DNA of 6,134 nucleotides from Sphingomonadaceae bacterium (lineage in GTDB: Bacteria > Pseudomonadota > Alphaproteobacteria > Sphingomonadales > Sphingomonadaceae): positions 403 through 6,536 of the forward strand of contig JAHDXX010000099.1 of assembly GCA_023384025.1 (NCBI GenBank). Direction: 5' to 3'. Made by a program: the position numbers and the translations under genes. Below are positions 5,784-6,134 of the stretch, piece after piece. Numbering within the stretch: position 1 is the first letter of the stretch; each line of letters opens with the position of its first letter. The notes under the pieces were generated by a model that saw only the letters and a list, made by a program, of their open reading frames with translations, was not told the origin of the DNA and ran no database searches.

Positions 5784-6077
5784 CTACTGGGTGCGCCGCA
5801 GCACCCGACCGGTGCGGGCATCGACATCGACGAACAGCACGCGGCCATCACGGATGAACTTGAGCCGGTACGCCATTGCCGTCGCATCGTAGGCAAAGCC
5901 GAGGTACTCGGCATCGCGCATGGTCGGCAGGATACGGGCCTCGATCTCGCGCGAACGCAGGATGTTGCCCGCCTGCATTTCCTTGCGCGCCTCGCCCTGG
6001 TCGGAACGCGGCTGGGCTGCAATCGGCATGGGGGCGATCAGGGCCCCGGCCAGACAGGAGAGGAGAAGCTTGCGCAT
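5784..6077 (-). CDS. Small secreted PepSY-domain protein
   Basis: A 97-residue exported protein. Residues 1-21 form a signal peptide: MRK, a hydrophobic core LLLSCLAGALIAPMPI, and a likely cleavage after Ala-Ala before Gln22. The mature part is one PepSY-like unit: REIEARILPTM (43-53), AEYLGFAYD (56-64), then the diagnostic strand pair YRLKFIRDGRVLFVDVDART (70-89) ending GRVLRR. PepSY domains occur in peptidase propeptides and in small periplasmic proteins next to two-component systems, where an inhibitory or ligand-binding role is suspected. Here the location, first in an apparent operon with regulator and kinase, suggests a periplasmic accessory to the kinase sensor domain; this is inference. 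ATG 6077 is preferred because AGGAA (6088-6084) is 6 nt upstream; the adjacent ATG 6080 adds only one Met. The stop overlaps a small 6-bp stem (5776-5781/5791-5796) without a T-run. Confidence 0.85.
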   Translation of the reverse strand: MRKLLLSCLAGALIAPMPIAAQPRSDQGEARKEMQAGNILRSREIEARILPTMRDAEYLGFAYDATAMAYRLKFIRDGRVLFVDVDARTGRVLRRTQ

Positions 6078-6105
6078 CATGCGTTCCTGCCTAGGCGCGG
6101 GGCAT

Positions 6106-6120
6106 TGAACAAGTTCTGAA
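6106..6120 (-). promoter_or_regulatory. Candidate tandem operator (TTCA repeats) upstream of the PepSY operon
   Basis: On the minus strand TTCAG (6120-6116) and TTCAA (6109-6105) are direct repeats with an 11-bp period, one helical turn, about 30-40 bp upstream of the PepSY start. The segment between them also makes a palindrome GAAC-TT-GTTC (6116-6107). One-turn tandem half-sites are the normal binding arrangement for OmpR/PhoP-family dimers, so autoregulation by the encoded regulator is plausible. The window ends 14 bases further on, so the rest of the promoter is not visible. Confidence 0.3.
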
Positions 6121-6134
6121 TGCTGTGGTTGCCC

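Noticed and set aside
5776..5796. Stem GCGCAC/GTGCGC at the PepSY stop codon as an intrinsic terminator
   Set aside because: Only 6 bp with a 9-nt loop, it overlaps the coding end and has no following T-run on the transcribed strand.

Overview
The window is GC-rich, gene-dense DNA from what looks like an alphaproteobacterium, most probably a sphingomonad (Sphingomonadales/Erythrobacteraceae type). This is an inference from three things: the protein sequence style, the long-chain polyprenyl diphosphate synthase lying beside a small AroQ chorismate mutase, and two intergenic inverted repeats of a CCGTTCGT...GAGC...GTCGA type that I associate with sphingomonad genomes. The first 80 bases are almost pure G/C with runs of 17 and 19 C. 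They look like a contig-end artefact rather than real sequence.

Layout. (1) Bases 1-1567, minus strand: the N-terminal ~496 residues of an HrpB-type DEAH-box ATP-dependent helicase, running off the contig edge. (2) Bases 1570-1655: an imperfect inverted repeat filling the gap to the next gene. (3) Bases 1665-2675, minus strand: a polyprenyl diphosphate synthase making the ubiquinone side chain. (4) Bases 2730-3056, plus strand, divergent: a monofunctional AroQ-class chorismate mutase. (5) Bases 3116-3514, plus strand: a small PilZ-domain protein with intact c-di-GMP-binding motifs. (6) Bases 3515-6077, minus strand: a three-gene signalling cluster, transcribed in the order PepSY-domain secreted protein, OmpR/PhoP-type response regulator, PhoQ-like membrane sensor histidine kinase. 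The PilZ gene and the kinase gene converge with their stop codons touching in one TGATCA.

How the genes work together. The polyprenyl synthase and chorismate mutase sit at the chorismate/ubiquinone/aromatic amino acid branch and face away from each other across a very short gap. The PepSY-regulator-kinase cluster looks like a PhoPQ-like envelope-sensing two-component system with a small periplasmic accessory protein. No wholly new system is evident. The most interesting structure is that both gaps between same-direction neighbours (regulator to kinase, polyprenyl synthase to hrpB) are occupied by related inverted repeats that start 9-14 nt after the upstream stop and end almost at the downstream start. 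In the regulator-kinase gap the repeat itself supplies the kinase Shine-Dalgarno and could hide it in a hairpin, suggesting that a mobile repeat has been built into operon regulation.
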